A stretch of 64,000 bases of DNA from Desulfocapsa sp. (GCA_022712895.1 JAFLJS010000075.1:49788-113787), one strand, 5' to 3'; positions 7,519-17,001 are shown, numbered from the stretch's first letter. Notes: a model not told the origin generated them from the letters alone. A program made the numbers and translations.

Positions 7519-8538
7519 GTGCGAATTGCCTTGGATGCCATGGGGGGCGATTATGGCCCCGAAGAGCTGATAGCCGGGGCAATACTTGCTCTAGAAGAAA
7601 CAGAACTTGAGTTGACCCTGGTTGGGGATGAGTCTGCAATCGGGGTCTGTCTTGAGAAGCTAAATCCTGTAGATCCCGTTATGGAACGGATACAGGTTCT
7701 TCATACCACAGAAGTCGTTGAAATGGGGGAGTCCCCCGTTGACGCCATCCGTAAAAAGAAGAATTCTTCGGTTATGCTTGCCTTTGATCTAGTTAAAAAA
7801 GGTGAGGCTGCCGCTGCTGTGAGTGCCGGAAATTCCGGGGCGACACTTGCTGCCGGTATCCGAAAACTTGGACGCATTAAAAACATATCCCGTCCTGGGA
7901 TCGCAAGTGTCTTTCCTACTTTAAAAAAACCAGTTGTCATGATGGACGTTGGGGCTAATGTTGATTGTCGGCCGCAACATCTTTTTCAGTTTGCTCTGAT
8001 GGCATCCGCTTTTTCCAGTGTTTATGATATGGAGGTTCCCCGTGTTGGTATCCTCTCCATTGGTGAAGAGACAGGGAAGGGGAACCAGCTTGTGAAAGAA
8101 ACATTCAGCCTCTTAGAGCAAAGTTCTCTGAACTTTATCGGAAATGTTGAAGGGCGCGATATCTTCCAGGGAAACGTGGATGTTATTGTTTGTGACGGTT
8201 TTGTCGGTAATATCTGTTTGAAGGTAAGTGAAGGGCTTGTTGAAGCTTCAACTCAAATGCTCCGTGAAGGGATTATGTCTTCCTCTATTGCCAAACTCGG
8301 TTATTTGCTGGCACGTCCAGTATTTCGGCGGATAAAAAAACGTGTCGATTATGCAGAATATGGTGGTGCTCCGTTACTTGGTCTTGATGGAACCGGTATA
8401 ATTTGTCATGGCAAGTCCAGTTCAGTGGCCATTAAAAATGCCATCCTTGTGGCGCAACAGACTGTGAAAAATCAGGTGAATAAAAAAATAATTGCCAGTC
8501 TTGCAGAGAATGCTGTGGCACCGAAGGTGGATGTCTGA
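7519..8538 (+). CDS. plsX: Phosphate acyltransferase PlsX
   Basis: A 339-residue PlsX, which makes acyl-phosphate from acyl-ACP for phospholipid synthesis. Landmarks: RIALDAMGGDYGPEE at the N-terminus, VSAGNSGATLAAGIRKLGRI, RPGIASVFPT, MMDVGANVDCRPQHLFQFA, GILSIGEETGKGN, NFIGNVEGRDIF, VIVCDGFVGNICLKVSEG and YGGAPLLGLDG. Start is GTG 7519. Its stop TGA shares a base with the fabH ATG, so the two are coupled. A normal length gene in the rpmF-plsX-fabH order. Confidence 0.97.
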   Translation: MRIALDAMGGDYGPEELIAGAILALEETELELTLVGDESAIGVCLEKLNPVDPVMERIQVLHTTEVVEMGESPVDAIRKKKNSSVMLAFDLVKKGEAAAAVSAGNSGATLAAGIRKLGRIKNISRPGIASVFPTLKKPVVMMDVGANVDCRPQHLFQFALMASAFSSVYDMEVPRVGILSIGEETGKGNQLVKETFSLLEQSSLNFIGNVEGRDIFQGNVDVIVCDGFVGNICLKVSEGLVEASTQMLREGIMSSSIAKLGYLLARPVFRRIKKRVDYAEYGGAPLLGLDGTGIICHGKSSSVAIKNAILVAQQTVKNQVNKKIIASLAENAVAPKVDV

Positions 8539-9512
8539 TGGGCGCTGTTATTATAGGTACGGGCTCATGTCTGCCCAAACGAGTTCTCTCGAACCATGAT
8601 CTTGAGAAAATGGTCGAAACCAACGATGAATGGATTCGAAGCCGAACAGGTATCTCCACCAGAAGAATTAGTGGAGCAGGTGAGGAGACATACAGGCTTG
8701 CGACCAGTGCCGCTAGAAAAGCTATGGAAATGGCCCAGGTTACTGCTGATGAGATAGACCTTATCATCGTCGCTACAATGACATCCCATATGGTGATGCC
8801 ATCCTGTGCCTGCTTTGTGCAAAAAGAAATTGGCGCCAATAATGCTTTTGCCTGGGATTTAAATGCAGCGTGCTCCGGGTTTCTGTACAGTCTTGATACC
8901 GCTGCAAAACATGTTCTTGTGGATCAGGATAAAACCATACTGGTTATTGGCGCAGAAACGCTCTCAAGCAGAACTAACTGGGAAGACAGGAACACCTGCA
9001 TTCTTTTTGGTGATGGTGCGGGAGCTGCCGTATTTCGCTATGAAGATAATGATCGTGGTGTTATAGGAACACAATTGTTTTCAGATGGCTCTCTTTGGAA
9101 ACTCTTATATCTGCATAGTTCCCCCTCTTGTAATCCAGAAATTTTACAACCTGATAATCCCGGACCGTATATGCTGATGGCTGGCCAGGAAGTGTTTAAG
9201 CACGCTGTTAGGGCTATGGAAAAGGCGGTAAAAAAACTCCTGGAAAAAGAAAATGTATCCGTTGACGATATTTCCCTTATGATTCCTCATCAGGCAAATA
9301 TTCGAATCTTGAAAAAACTGATGTCGCGACTTGGTATTAGTCAGGAAAAAGTATTCATAAACGTACAGAAATATGGTAATACATCGGCGGCTTCCATTCC
9401 CATAGCCCTCGATGAGGCAAATCGGGAAGGGTTGCTGAAAAAGGGTGATATAGTTTTACTCTGTTCCTTTGGTGGAGGTTTTACCTGGGGAGCAGGTTTG
9501 TTAAAATGGTAA
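8538..9512 (+). CDS. fabH: 3-oxoacyl-ACP synthase III (FabH)
   Basis: A 324-residue ketoacyl synthase III that starts fatty acid synthesis by condensing acyl-CoA with malonyl-ACP. The catalytic triad can be read: Cys112 in DLNAACSGF, His in MIPHQANIRI and Asn in KYGNTSAASIP. The N-terminal ETNDEWIRSRTGISTRR motif is also typical. It overlaps plsX by one base. A modest inverted repeat (TTCCAC 9528-9533 with GTGGAA 9541-9546) follows but lacks a U-tract, so I do not call a terminator. Instead of fabD, the next genes are an acyl-CoA dehydrogenase and ETF. Confidence 0.96.
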   Translation: MGAVIIGTGSCLPKRVLSNHDLEKMVETNDEWIRSRTGISTRRISGAGEETYRLATSAARKAMEMAQVTADEIDLIIVATMTSHMVMPSCACFVQKEIGANNAFAWDLNAACSGFLYSLDTAAKHVLVDQDKTILVIGAETLSSRTNWEDRNTCILFGDGAGAAVFRYEDNDRGVIGTQLFSDGSLWKLLYLHSSPSCNPEILQPDNPGPYMLMAGQEVFKHAVRAMEKAVKKLLEKENVSVDDISLMIPHQANIRILKKLMSRLGISQEKVFINVQKYGNTSAASIPIALDEANREGLLKKGDIVLLCSFGGGFTWGAGLLKW

Positions 9513-9597
9513 TATGAGAGACACTGCTTCCACTATTCTGGTGGAACATGTCTTGAATAATTTTGTTGTGACCTGAACAGTACATACTGGAGATCAA

Positions 9598-10752
9598 ATG
9601 GATTATTTTCTTACTGAAGAACAGGAAATGATAGTGGATATTGCTCGTCAGATCACCGATGAGAAAATTATTCCTAACCGGGCCGAACTAGACGAAAAAG
9701 ACGAGTTCCCGCGAGAAATTCTTGAAGCAATGGGGCAGGCAGATCTTTTTGGTATTCCAATTCCTGAAGAGTATGGCGGTTTCGGCGGCGGATGTCTTGA
9801 TATAGTTCTTGCGCTTGAGCAGCTGGGACGTGGTTGTATCGGTGTGGCCACTGCGTTTGCTGCAAGTGCACTTGGTATTTATCCCATTATACTCTCAGGG
9901 TCTGATGAGATGAAAAAGAAATATCTCACTCCTGTGGCTGCTGGTCAAAAATTTGCAGCATTTGGTCTTACAGAGGCCAATGCCGGATCTGATGCATCAG
10001 GTATCCAGACTACAGCTGTGCTTGACGGTGACGAATGGGTTTTAAATGGTACCAAACAATGGATTACCAATGGTGGTGAGGCACAGATTTACACCATTGT
10101 TGCCATGACTGACAAAAGTAGAGGCGCCCGTGGAGCGTCCATGTTTGTTGTGGAAGATGGTGATCCTGGATTTAGCTGTGGACCAAAAGAAAAGAAGATG
10201 GGGATTCGTGCATCTTCTACCACCGAGCTTATCTTTAAAGATTGTCGTATTCCGCAAGACAGGTTGATTGGTCGTAAAGGAACGGGGTTTATTACGGTTA
10301 TGAAAACCCTCGATTCTTCAAGACCTGGCATTGCTGCCCTTGGACTTGGTATCGGGCAGGCCTGTGTCGATGAGGCCACAATGTACGCTAAACAACGTGT
10401 GCAGTTTAATAAACCAATTATCTCTTTTCAAGCAGTACAGCATCTGCTAGCTGATATGGCTATCCAGTTAGAGGCCTCACGAGCTCTTGTCTATGCAACA
10501 GCCAAACATATCGATGCCCATCCTAAAAACATGTCTAAAGTATCCTCCATGTGTAAAGTTATGGCTACTGATATGGCCATGAAGGTCAGCGTTGACGCCG
10601 TACAGGTCATGGGCGGTTATGGCTATATGCGTGAATATCCTGTTGAAAAGATGATGCGAGATGCAAAGATTCTACAGATCTATGAAGGAACTAACCAGGT
10701 TCAGCGCAATGTAATTGGGCAGGAACTTAATAAAGAATATTCACGGAAGTAG
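9598..10752 (+). CDS. Acyl-CoA dehydrogenase
   Basis: A 384-residue FAD-dependent acyl-CoA dehydrogenase of the short-chain/butyryl type. Signatures: FGLTEANAGSDASGIQTTA (FAD/substrate site), WVLNGTKQWITNGG, GIRASSTTELIF, and VQVMGGYGYMREYPVEKMMRDAKI. The catalytic base is likely the Glu in ILQIYEGTNQVQRNVIG, the position used by short-chain and butyryl-CoA dehydrogenases. It passes electrons to ETF, encoded just downstream (etfB begins six bases after the stop). GGAG at 9591-9594 is its ribosome binding site. Its position inside a fatty-acid-synthesis cluster is odd; the chain-length specificity cannot be read by eye. Confidence 0.93.
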   Translation: MDYFLTEEQEMIVDIARQITDEKIIPNRAELDEKDEFPREILEAMGQADLFGIPIPEEYGGFGGGCLDIVLALEQLGRGCIGVATAFAASALGIYPIILSGSDEMKKKYLTPVAAGQKFAAFGLTEANAGSDASGIQTTAVLDGDEWVLNGTKQWITNGGEAQIYTIVAMTDKSRGARGASMFVVEDGDPGFSCGPKEKKMGIRASSTTELIFKDCRIPQDRLIGRKGTGFITVMKTLDSSRPGIAALGLGIGQACVDEATMYAKQRVQFNKPIISFQAVQHLLADMAIQLEASRALVYATAKHIDAHPKNMSKVSSMCKVMATDMAMKVSVDAVQVMGGYGYMREYPVEKMMRDAKILQIYEGTNQVQRNVIGQELNKEYSRK

Positions 10753-10758
10753 GCTGGT

Positions 10759-11538
10759 ATGAAAATAATTGTTTGCATAAAACAGGTACCTGATGCCAAA
10801 GATGTACGTCTTGATCCTGAGACCAATACGTTGGCGCGAGAAGGTGTTCAATCTATTATGAACCCTTATGATCAACACGCCCTAGAAGAAGCCGTGAGAT
10901 TAAGAGAAGAGCTTGGAGGAGAAGTGACCGTACTCAGCATGGGCCCTCCTCAGGCAGAAGACGTATTGAGACAGGCTATCTCCTGTGGTGCAGATCGTGG
11001 AGTTCTTATTTCTGATCGCGCTTTTGCCGGTGCTGATACCTGGGCAACGTCTTATACCCTTGCAAAAGCTGTCAATAAAATTGGTGACTTTGACCTTATC
11101 CTCTGTGGCAAACAGGCAATTGATGGTGATACCGCTCAGGTGGGACCAGGTCTTGCCATACAACTTGATATTCCTTTTCTTACTTGTATCCAGAAGGTTC
11201 GTAAAGCTAATGAAAAGGAAATCGTTATGGAACGTATGATGGATGATGGCTATGATGTTGTGGCTGTTGATTATCCTGTTTTGCTTACCGTAGTAAAAGA
11301 TCTTAACGAACCACGGGTACCTTCACTGAAGGGTAAAATGAAATCCAAGAAGGCCATAATAGAGGTGCTTTCTGCTGAAGATGTTGGTGCAGATTCCAGT
11401 TGTATAGGTCTTGCAGGATCACCCACCGAGGTTGTTGATGTATTTCCACCACCACCACGTGGCGAGCGGGCAATGCTCACAGGAACGATAGATGAACAGG
11501 TTGAGCAGCTGGTCGAGAAACTTGCTGTATATCTGTAA
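10759..11538 (+). CDS. etfB: Electron transfer flavoprotein beta subunit
   Basis: A 259-residue EtfB: MKIIVCIKQVPDAKDVRLDP at the N-terminus, IMNPYDQHALEEAVRLRE, TVLSMGPPQAEDVLRQAISC, ILCGKQAIDGDTAQVGPGLA, DYPVLLTVVKDLNEPRVPSL and the C-terminal recognition region. With EtfA it accepts electrons from the adjacent acyl-CoA dehydrogenase. The FPPPPRGERAMLTGT segment near the C-terminus is also typical. Whether it binds AMP (classical) or a second FAD (bifurcating) cannot be decided from sequence reading alone. Confidence 0.95.
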   Translation: MKIIVCIKQVPDAKDVRLDPETNTLAREGVQSIMNPYDQHALEEAVRLREELGGEVTVLSMGPPQAEDVLRQAISCGADRGVLISDRAFAGADTWATSYTLAKAVNKIGDFDLILCGKQAIDGDTAQVGPGLAIQLDIPFLTCIQKVRKANEKEIVMERMMDDGYDVVAVDYPVLLTVVKDLNEPRVPSLKGKMKSKKAIIEVLSAEDVGADSSCIGLAGSPTEVVDVFPPPPRGERAMLTGTIDEQVEQLVEKLAVYL

Positions 11539-11559
11539 AGGATACAGGAGAATAGTAGA

Positions 11560-12750
11560 ATGCTAATAGTAGATAATGAGCTCTGTATCGGTTGCGGAAT
11601 CTGTGTGGACAACTGTGCCTTTGCAGCCATCGAAGTCGTTGATGGTCTGGCTGTTGTAGGCGATGCCTGCACGTTGTGTGGATCTTGTGTTGATACTTGC
11701 GAAGTAGAGGCTTTGACCATTGAAGGTGCAGAAAAAAATGTACAAATGGATCTTGCCAGCTGGAGTGGCGTTTGGGTGTATTGCGAGTTCAGGGCTGGAA
11801 AACTAGCTCCCGTATCTTTGGAACTTTTGGGTATAGGAAGAACACTAGCCGACGCCAGGAGTGTGAAGCTTACAGCTGTATTAATTGGATCTGGGACAGA
11901 TGACACCGCCGAAAATTTAATTGGCTATGGTGCTGATATCGTCTATAGAGCAGATAATTCCGCCCTTGAATATTTCACTGATGAAACATACGGTGCTGTG
12001 CTTACTAAACTTATCCAAGAACATAAGCCTGAAGTAGTGCTCGCTGGTGCCACTGCCATTGGACGATCTTTTATTCCAGGGGTGGCAAATATCTTGGGTG
12101 CAGGACTGACAGCGGATTGTACACAACTTGCCATTCGAGGGAATGACGGCGCATTGTTGCAGACAAGACCTGCATTTGGTGGAAATATCATGGCAACCAT
12201 TGAATGTCCAAGTTCAAGACCACAGATGTCAACTGTACGACCTAAAGTAATGAAGGCGCTGGAGTTTGACGTAGAAAGAACTGGAGAGATCAGAGATGTA
12301 GAACTTGAGCCAGCCCAACTGCAATCGAAAGTCCGTGTTATTGAGTCTGTGGTTTCAGAACTGGACAATGTAAACATTCAGGAGTCAGATATTCTAGTTG
12401 GGGGAGGGCGAGGTCTTGAAAGTGAAAAAGGTTTTGAACTCATCCGTGAACTTGCAAAAGCTCTAAACGGAGCAGTTGCCGCCTCACGTGCCGTAGTCGA
12501 TTCCGGATGGATAGGGTATCCTCATCAGGTTGGCCAAACTGGAAAAACAGTAGCGCCAAAACTCTATATCGCTTGTGGTATCTCAGGAGCTATTCAACAT
12601 GTGGCTGGTATGCAATCAGCTGATACCATTGTTGCTATAAACCGGGATGCTGACGCGCCGATCTTTAATGTGACGGATTTTGGTATTGTGGGTGATCTTT
12701 TTGAAGTTCTCCCTAAACTTATCAGTTCAATTGAAGGACGACGGAAATAA
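11560..12750 (+). CDS. etfA: Electron transfer flavoprotein alpha subunit with N-terminal 2[4Fe-4S] ferredoxin domain
   Basis: A 396-residue EtfA with an extra N-terminal ferredoxin domain. Two CxxCxxCxxxC motifs are complete (Cys9, 12, 15, 19 and Cys37, 40, 43, 47), enough for two [4Fe-4S] clusters. The EtfA body follows with FAD-binding landmarks GGRGLESEKGFELIRELAKA, AASRAVVDSGWIGYPHQVGQ, TGKTVAPKLYIACGISGAIQ and INRDADAPIFNVTDFGIVGD. Ferredoxin-fused EtfA is known from anaerobes, for example in caffeyl-CoA and lactate dehydrogenase complexes. The last base of its stop is the A of the fabG ATG, so the two are coupled. Confidence 0.94.
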   Translation: MLIVDNELCIGCGICVDNCAFAAIEVVDGLAVVGDACTLCGSCVDTCEVEALTIEGAEKNVQMDLASWSGVWVYCEFRAGKLAPVSLELLGIGRTLADARSVKLTAVLIGSGTDDTAENLIGYGADIVYRADNSALEYFTDETYGAVLTKLIQEHKPEVVLAGATAIGRSFIPGVANILGAGLTADCTQLAIRGNDGALLQTRPAFGGNIMATIECPSSRPQMSTVRPKVMKALEFDVERTGEIRDVELEPAQLQSKVRVIESVVSELDNVNIQESDILVGGGRGLESEKGFELIRELAKALNGAVAASRAVVDSGWIGYPHQVGQTGKTVAPKLYIACGISGAIQHVAGMQSADTIVAINRDADAPIFNVTDFGIVGDLFEVLPKLISSIEGRRK

Positions 12751-13493
12751 TGGGCTTAGAAGGAAAGAATGCACTGGTGACTGGCGGCAGTAGAGGAATT
12801 GGGCGTGCAATTTGCGTTCGTCTGGCATCAATGGGTGCACAGGTTTTCATAAATTACGTAAGTAATTCTGCCGCTGCTGAAGAAACACAGCAAATGATTG
12901 TCGATGCTGGTGGGAAGGCTGAACTAATTGGTTTTGATGTTGCAGATTCTGAGGCTTGCCAGACAGAAATCAAAAAGATGATTAAAGAGTTTGGTTCTCT
13001 TGATATTCTTGTAAATAATGCAGGTATTACCCGTGATGGTTTGCTGGCCAGAATGAGTGAAGATTCCTGGGATGCAGTACTTGATACAAATCTCAAGGGA
13101 TCTTTCATCTGTTCCAAGGCAGCAGCTCGTGCCATGATGAAAAAAAAATGGGGCCGTATCGTGAATATCAGTTCAGTGGTAGGCTTTAGCGGGAATGCTG
13201 GACAAGTTAACTATGCAGCTGCCAAAGCTGGCATGCAGGGTATAACCAAATCAATGGCCAGAGAATTTGCCAGTCGCAATATAACAGTGAATAGCGTAGC
13301 ACCAGGATATATTAAGACTGATATGACTAAAGATCTGTCTGATGCAATTCAGGAAAAATTATTGACTGAAATTCCTCTTGCTAGTTTAGGGACTCCTGAG
13401 GATATTGCAGGAGCGGTGGCGTATCTCGTCAGCGATGATGGGGCCTATGTTACAGGACAAACCATACATGTGAATGGTGGAATGTACATGTAA
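12750..13493 (+). CDS. fabG: 3-oxoacyl-ACP reductase FabG
   Basis: A 247-residue short-chain dehydrogenase that reduces 3-oxoacyl-ACP with NADPH. Cofactor motif TGGSRGIG (11-18), NNAG (89-92), catalytic Ser142, Tyr155 and Lys159 (YAAAK), and the FabG-type ending ASLGTPEDIAGAVAYLVSDD then GQTIHVNGGMYM. It overlaps etfA by one base, placing acyl-CoA dehydrogenase/ETF and FAS genes in one transcription unit. A GC-rich stem-loop lies in the 98-base gap before acpP. Confidence 0.95.
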   Translation: MGLEGKNALVTGGSRGIGRAICVRLASMGAQVFINYVSNSAAAEETQQMIVDAGGKAELIGFDVADSEACQTEIKKMIKEFGSLDILVNNAGITRDGLLARMSEDSWDAVLDTNLKGSFICSKAAARAMMKKKWGRIVNISSVVGFSGNAGQVNYAAAKAGMQGITKSMAREFASRNITVNSVAPGYIKTDMTKDLSDAIQEKLLTEIPLASLGTPEDIAGAVAYLVSDDGAYVTGQTIHVNGGMYM

Positions 13494-13541
13494 TGTATGC
13501 CAGCTCTGGACTTTGTAGTAAACAGCAGGTATATTACGACC

Positions 13542-13556
13542 TCCGGGAAACCCGGA
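13542..13556 (+). repeat. Small GC-rich stem-loop before acpP
   Basis: TCCGGG (13542-13547) and CCCGGA (13551-13556) pair around an AAA loop. No U-tract follows, so this is more likely an mRNA processing or stability hairpin giving separate control of the abundant acyl carrier protein than a terminator. Confidence 0.4.
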
Positions 13557-13591
13557 ACTTATTAAAACATTAAATAATACAGGAGTTTAAA

Positions 13592-13822
13592 ATGGCAATT
13601 GAACAGCAGATGGTTGATATTATTGTTGAGCAGTTGAGTGTTGATAAAGATAAAGTAGTAACAGGCGCATCTTTTGTTGATGATCTTGGTGCCGATTCCC
13701 TTGATCTCGTAGAGCTGATTATGGCCATGGAAGAAGAATTTGATGTTGAAATTCCAGATGAAGAGGCAGAGAAAATCACCACCGTACAGAATGCCATCGA
13801 TTTTGTTAACAACTTGAAATAA
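13592..13822 (+). CDS. acpP: Acyl carrier protein
   Basis: A 76-residue acidic protein with the phosphopantetheine site [20 protein letters not shown]; Ser36 is the modified serine. AcpP carries growing acyl chains for FabH, FabF, FabG and PlsX encoded beside it. GGAG at 13581-13584 is the ribosome binding site. Length and the position fabG-acpP-fabF are canonical. Confidence 0.97.
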   Translation: MAIEQQMVDIIVEQLSVDKDKVVTGASFVDDLGADSLDLVELIMAMEEEFDVEIPDEEAEKITTVQNAIDFVNNLK

Positions 13823-13865
13823 TTGTTTCCCCGGATCATTTTTTCTGATACTCAAGAGGATTTCA

Positions 13866-15110
13866 ATGGCTCAGCGTAGAGTTGTAGTCACCGGTATTGG
13901 TCTGGTGACCCCATTAGGTACAGGGACTGAAAAGACGTGGAATAATCTGCTTAACGGCGTTAGCGGCGTTGCTGCGATCACCCGTTTTGATGCCAGCGGC
14001 ATGGCCAGTCAAATTGCTGCTGAAGTAAAAGATTTTGTTTCTCTTGATCATTTTGATAAGAAGAGTGCAAGGCATCTTGATCTGTTTGTTCAATATGGCA
14101 TCGTAGCAGCCCGAATGGCAGTGGAAGATAGTGGATTATCCATTGATTCTGCCAATTGTGAGCGGGTTGGTGTTATTACAGGATGTGGTATGGGGGGCTT
14201 GCCCACCATCGAGAAAAATCATACTGTGTATCGTGACCGCGGTGCGAAACGGATTTCTCCGTTTTTTATTCCCATGGCCATACCGAATATGGCGTCTGGA
14301 CATATATCCATGCAAATAGGTGCTAAAGGTCCTAACCTTTCACTTTCCACCGCCTGTGCTGCAGGAACTCATGCTGTCGGCGAGGCATTTTATAATATAG
14401 TCAGAGGTGCCTCAGATGTGATCATCACAGGTGGTACAGAATCTGTAATCTGTCCGCTTGGGGTTGGAGGATTTGCTTCTATGAAAGCTCTGTCCACCAG
14501 AAATGATGATCCTGAAAAAGCATCACGACCTTTTGATAAAGATCGTGATGGTTTTCTGATTGCTGAAGGTGCTGGCATGCTGGTTATTGAAGAACTTGAG
14601 CATGCCATCAATCGCGGAGCAACAATTTTTGCTGAGGTTGTCGGGGCAGGAGCATCAAGTGATGCATATCATATAGCTGCTCCGCCTGAAGATGGAAATG
14701 GTGCGGCCCGTTGTATGAAAATAGCATTGGACAGTGCAGGACTGCAACCGTCTGACATCGACTATGTGAACGCTCACGGCACTTCAACACCTCTCAATGA
14801 TCGTTGTGAAACAACAGCCATAAAGACAGTATTTGGAGAGCATGCTGCGAAACTAGCCATAAGTTCTACCAAATCAATGACAGGTCATGCACTCGGTGCT
14901 GCGGGAGGGCTGGAAGCTGCTTTTACCGCCATGTCCATAAAAGAGCAAATCGCTCCGCCCACCATGAATCTTGAAAATCCAAGTGAAGAATGTGATCTAG
15001 ATTATGTTCCAAACGTTGCCAGAAAAATGGAAATCAACGCCGCAATTTCCAATTCGTTCGGCTTTGGTGGCACCAATGGTGTTCTCGTAATGAAACGCTT
15101 TAATGCTTAA
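13866..15110 (+). CDS. fabF: 3-oxoacyl-ACP synthase II (FabF)
   Basis: A 414-residue ketoacyl synthase II for chain elongation. The catalytic Cys164 is in LSLSTACAAGTHAVGEAF; the two histidines lie in VNAHGTSTPLNDRCET and SMTGHALGAAGG; the C-terminus has SNSFGFGGTNGVLVMK. GAGGA at 13856-13860 precedes the ATG. It begins 43 bases after acpP, and rpiB follows after 17 bases. Confidence 0.96.
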   Translation: MAQRRVVVTGIGLVTPLGTGTEKTWNNLLNGVSGVAAITRFDASGMASQIAAEVKDFVSLDHFDKKSARHLDLFVQYGIVAARMAVEDSGLSIDSANCERVGVITGCGMGGLPTIEKNHTVYRDRGAKRISPFFIPMAIPNMASGHISMQIGAKGPNLSLSTACAAGTHAVGEAFYNIVRGASDVIITGGTESVICPLGVGGFASMKALSTRNDDPEKASRPFDKDRDGFLIAEGAGMLVIEELEHAINRGATIFAEVVGAGASSDAYHIAAPPEDGNGAARCMKIALDSAGLQPSDIDYVNAHGTSTPLNDRCETTAIKTVFGEHAAKLAISSTKSMTGHALGAAGGLEAAFTAMSIKEQIAPPTMNLENPSEECDLDYVPNVARKMEINAAISNSFGFGGTNGVLVMKRFNA

Positions 15111-15127
15111 CAAGGAATGAGGTCTTA

Positions 15128-15559
15128 GTGAAGATTGCTATTGGTTCTGATCATGGTGGATTTGCCTTAAAGGTTGTTTTGCTGCCAATGTTGCAAGATC
15201 TGGGACATGAAATAGATGATGTCGGATGCTATGATACTGGTTCAGTTGACTACCCAACCTTTGCAGATATTGTCTGTAAACGTGTGAGTGCTGGCAATGC
15301 CGACTGTGGAATCCTGATTTGTGGTACAGGCATTGGAATGTCCATGGCTGCGAACAAAAAAGATGGAATACGTGCTGCTCTATGCAGCGATCATTACACT
15401 GCATCGATGAGCCGTGAACATAATGATGCCAATGTACTTTGCCTTGGTGAAAGAGTCACAGGGCCTGGAGTAGCAGAAGAGATTGTAAAGGTGTGGCTTA
15501 AAACTTCTTTTGGTGGTGGCCGCCATTTACGACGTATTCAGTTGTTTGGTACCGTATAA
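15128..15559 (+). CDS. rpiB: Ribose 5-phosphate isomerase B
   Basis: A 143-residue RpiB/LacAB isomerase that interconverts ribose and ribulose 5-phosphate. It shows GSDHGGFALK at residues 6-15, the active-site Cys65 in CGTGIGMSMAANK, the SREHNDANVLCLGER block and the terminal GGRHLRRI. Start is GTG 15128, with the upstream AAGGAATGAGG region serving as ribosome binding site. It is often found next to glyA in bacterial operons, as here, although a hairpin lies between them. Confidence 0.95.
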   Translation: MKIAIGSDHGGFALKVVLLPMLQDLGHEIDDVGCYDTGSVDYPTFADIVCKRVSAGNADCGILICGTGIGMSMAANKKDGIRAALCSDHYTASMSREHNDANVLCLGERVTGPGVAEEIVKVWLKTSFGGGRHLRRIQLFGTV

Positions 15560-15686
15560 TTCTACTCATACTTTTGAAAATGAGTTTGATGAAGATCTAT
15601 TTCCCAAAAAGCAGATGCAACAAAACGTGTTGGCTTGAAGCTTGTCACTGCTTGTAGTTGAAAAGAGAGTTTATAAAAAAGTTATG

Positions 15687-15717
15687 AAACCGGCATTCCT
15701 CAGGGTAATGCCGGTTT
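15687..15717 (+). terminator. Stem-loop (likely intrinsic terminator or attenuator) between rpiB and glyA
   Basis: An 11-base-pair perfect stem (15687-15697 with 15707-15717; AAACCGGCATT and AATGCCGGTTT) with a nine-base loop, followed by TTTTCTCG. The T-run is short, so it may allow partial read-through to glyA 45 bases on. A weaker hairpin (ACTCAT 15564-15569 with ATGAGT 15580-15585) lies closer to rpiB. Confidence 0.7.
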
Positions 15718-15762
15718 TCTCGTCTCACAGCAATACAAATATATACAAATGAGGGAAGAAAA

Positions 15763-17001
15763 ATGGGATCCTTAAAAGATACTGATATCGATATCTTTAA
15801 CCATATCAATAGCGAATATAATCGGCAAAACAGCCAACTTGAGTTGATTGCTTCTGAAAATATTGTTTCTGCTGCTGTACTTGAGGCCCAGGGCTCTATT
15901 TTCACAAATAAATACGCAGAAGGCTATCCCAAGAAAAGATATTACGGTGGTTGTGAATTCACAGATGAGGTAGAGATTCTTGCCATTGATCGTGCAAAAG
16001 AAGTCTTTGATGCAGAATATGCCAACGTTCAGGCTCATTCAGGCTCTGGTGCTAATATGGCCGTTTATTTTGCCACATTAAAGCCTGGAGACAAAGTTCT
16101 TGGTATGGATTTAGCGCATGGTGGGCATTTGACCCATGGCAGTGCGGTTAGCTTTTCAGGACAGTTATTTAACTTCCTTTCATACGGAGTGGATAAAAAA
16201 ACTGAAACTATCAATATGGAAGAAGTCGAACGTATTGCATTTGAGAATCGACCAAAGATGATTGTCGCTGGAGCAAGTGCCTATTCCAGGCATATCGACT
16301 TCGAAGGTTTTCGAAAAATTGCTGATACGGTTGGTGCCATGTTTATGGTGGATATGGCACACATCGCAGGGCTCGTTGCAGCAGGTGTACATCCTTCCCC
16401 GGTTCCCTACGCCGACTTTGTTACCAGCACAACCCATAAAACACTTCGTGGCCCTAGGGGCGGTTTGATACTTGCCAAAGAAAAATGGGGAAAAGCCATC
16501 GATTCAAAAATCTTTCCTGGGATCCAGGGGGGGCCTCTTGTCCATGTCATTGCCGCTAAGGCAGTTGCCTTCAAGGAAGCCCTTAGTGATTCATATAAGA
16601 TTTATCAACAACAGGTGATCGATAATGCCGCAGCCCTTGGAGCCAGTCTGGTTGAAAAAGGTTTCCGTCTCGTATCAGGAGGCACTGATAATCATCTTCT
16701 GCTTATAGATCTTAGCAGTAAAGATATTACTGGTAAAGAAGCTGAAGAACTTCTGGAGAAAGCTGGGATTACTGCTAACAAAAATGCCATTCCCTTTGAT
16801 AAGCAATCGCGATTTGTAACCTCAGGTATTCGAGTTGGAACTCCCGCGGTGACTAGCAGAGGTTTGAAACTTGGAGAGATGGAAATGATTGCTTCCTGGA
16901 TTGAAAGAATTATTGAAAAACGTGATGACGCAACTCTTACTGAAATCCGTCAGGAAATTCGTGATCTGTGCGATCAATTTCCTCTTTCAGCCATACTGTA
17001 A
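15763..17001 (+). CDS. glyA: Serine hydroxymethyltransferase
   Basis: A 412-residue PLP enzyme converting serine and tetrahydrofolate to glycine and methylene-tetrahydrofolate. Recognised by [20 protein letters not shown], the [20 protein letters not shown] block, [15 protein letters not shown], and the PLP lysine Lys226 in [22 protein letters not shown] before the ATG is the ribosome binding site. It stands before nrdR and ribD with short gaps. Confidence 0.97.
   Translation: MGSLKDTDIDIFNHINSEYNRQNSQLELIASENIVSAAVLEAQGSIFTNKYAEGYPKKRYYGGCEFTDEVEILAIDRAKEVFDAEYANVQAHSGSGANMAVYFATLKPGDKVLGMDLAHGGHLTHGSAVSFSGQLFNFLSYGVDKKTETINMEEVERIAFENRPKMIVAGASAYSRHIDFEGFRKIADTVGAMFMVDMAHIAGLVAAGVHPSPVPYADFVTSTTHKTLRGPRGGLILAKEKWGKAIDSKIFPGIQGGPLVHVIAAKAVAFKEALSDSYKIYQQQVIDNAAALGASLVEKGFRLVSGGTDNHLLLIDLSSKDITGKEAEELLEKAGITANKNAIPFDKQSRFVTSGIRVGTPAVTSRGLKLGEMEMIASWIERIIEKRDDATLTEIRQEIRDLCDQFPLSAIL

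Noticed and set aside
9528..9546. Stem-loop after fabH as a terminator
   Set aside because: Only six base pairs and no T-run follow; the acyl-CoA dehydrogenase gene begins 50 bases later and likely shares the transcript.
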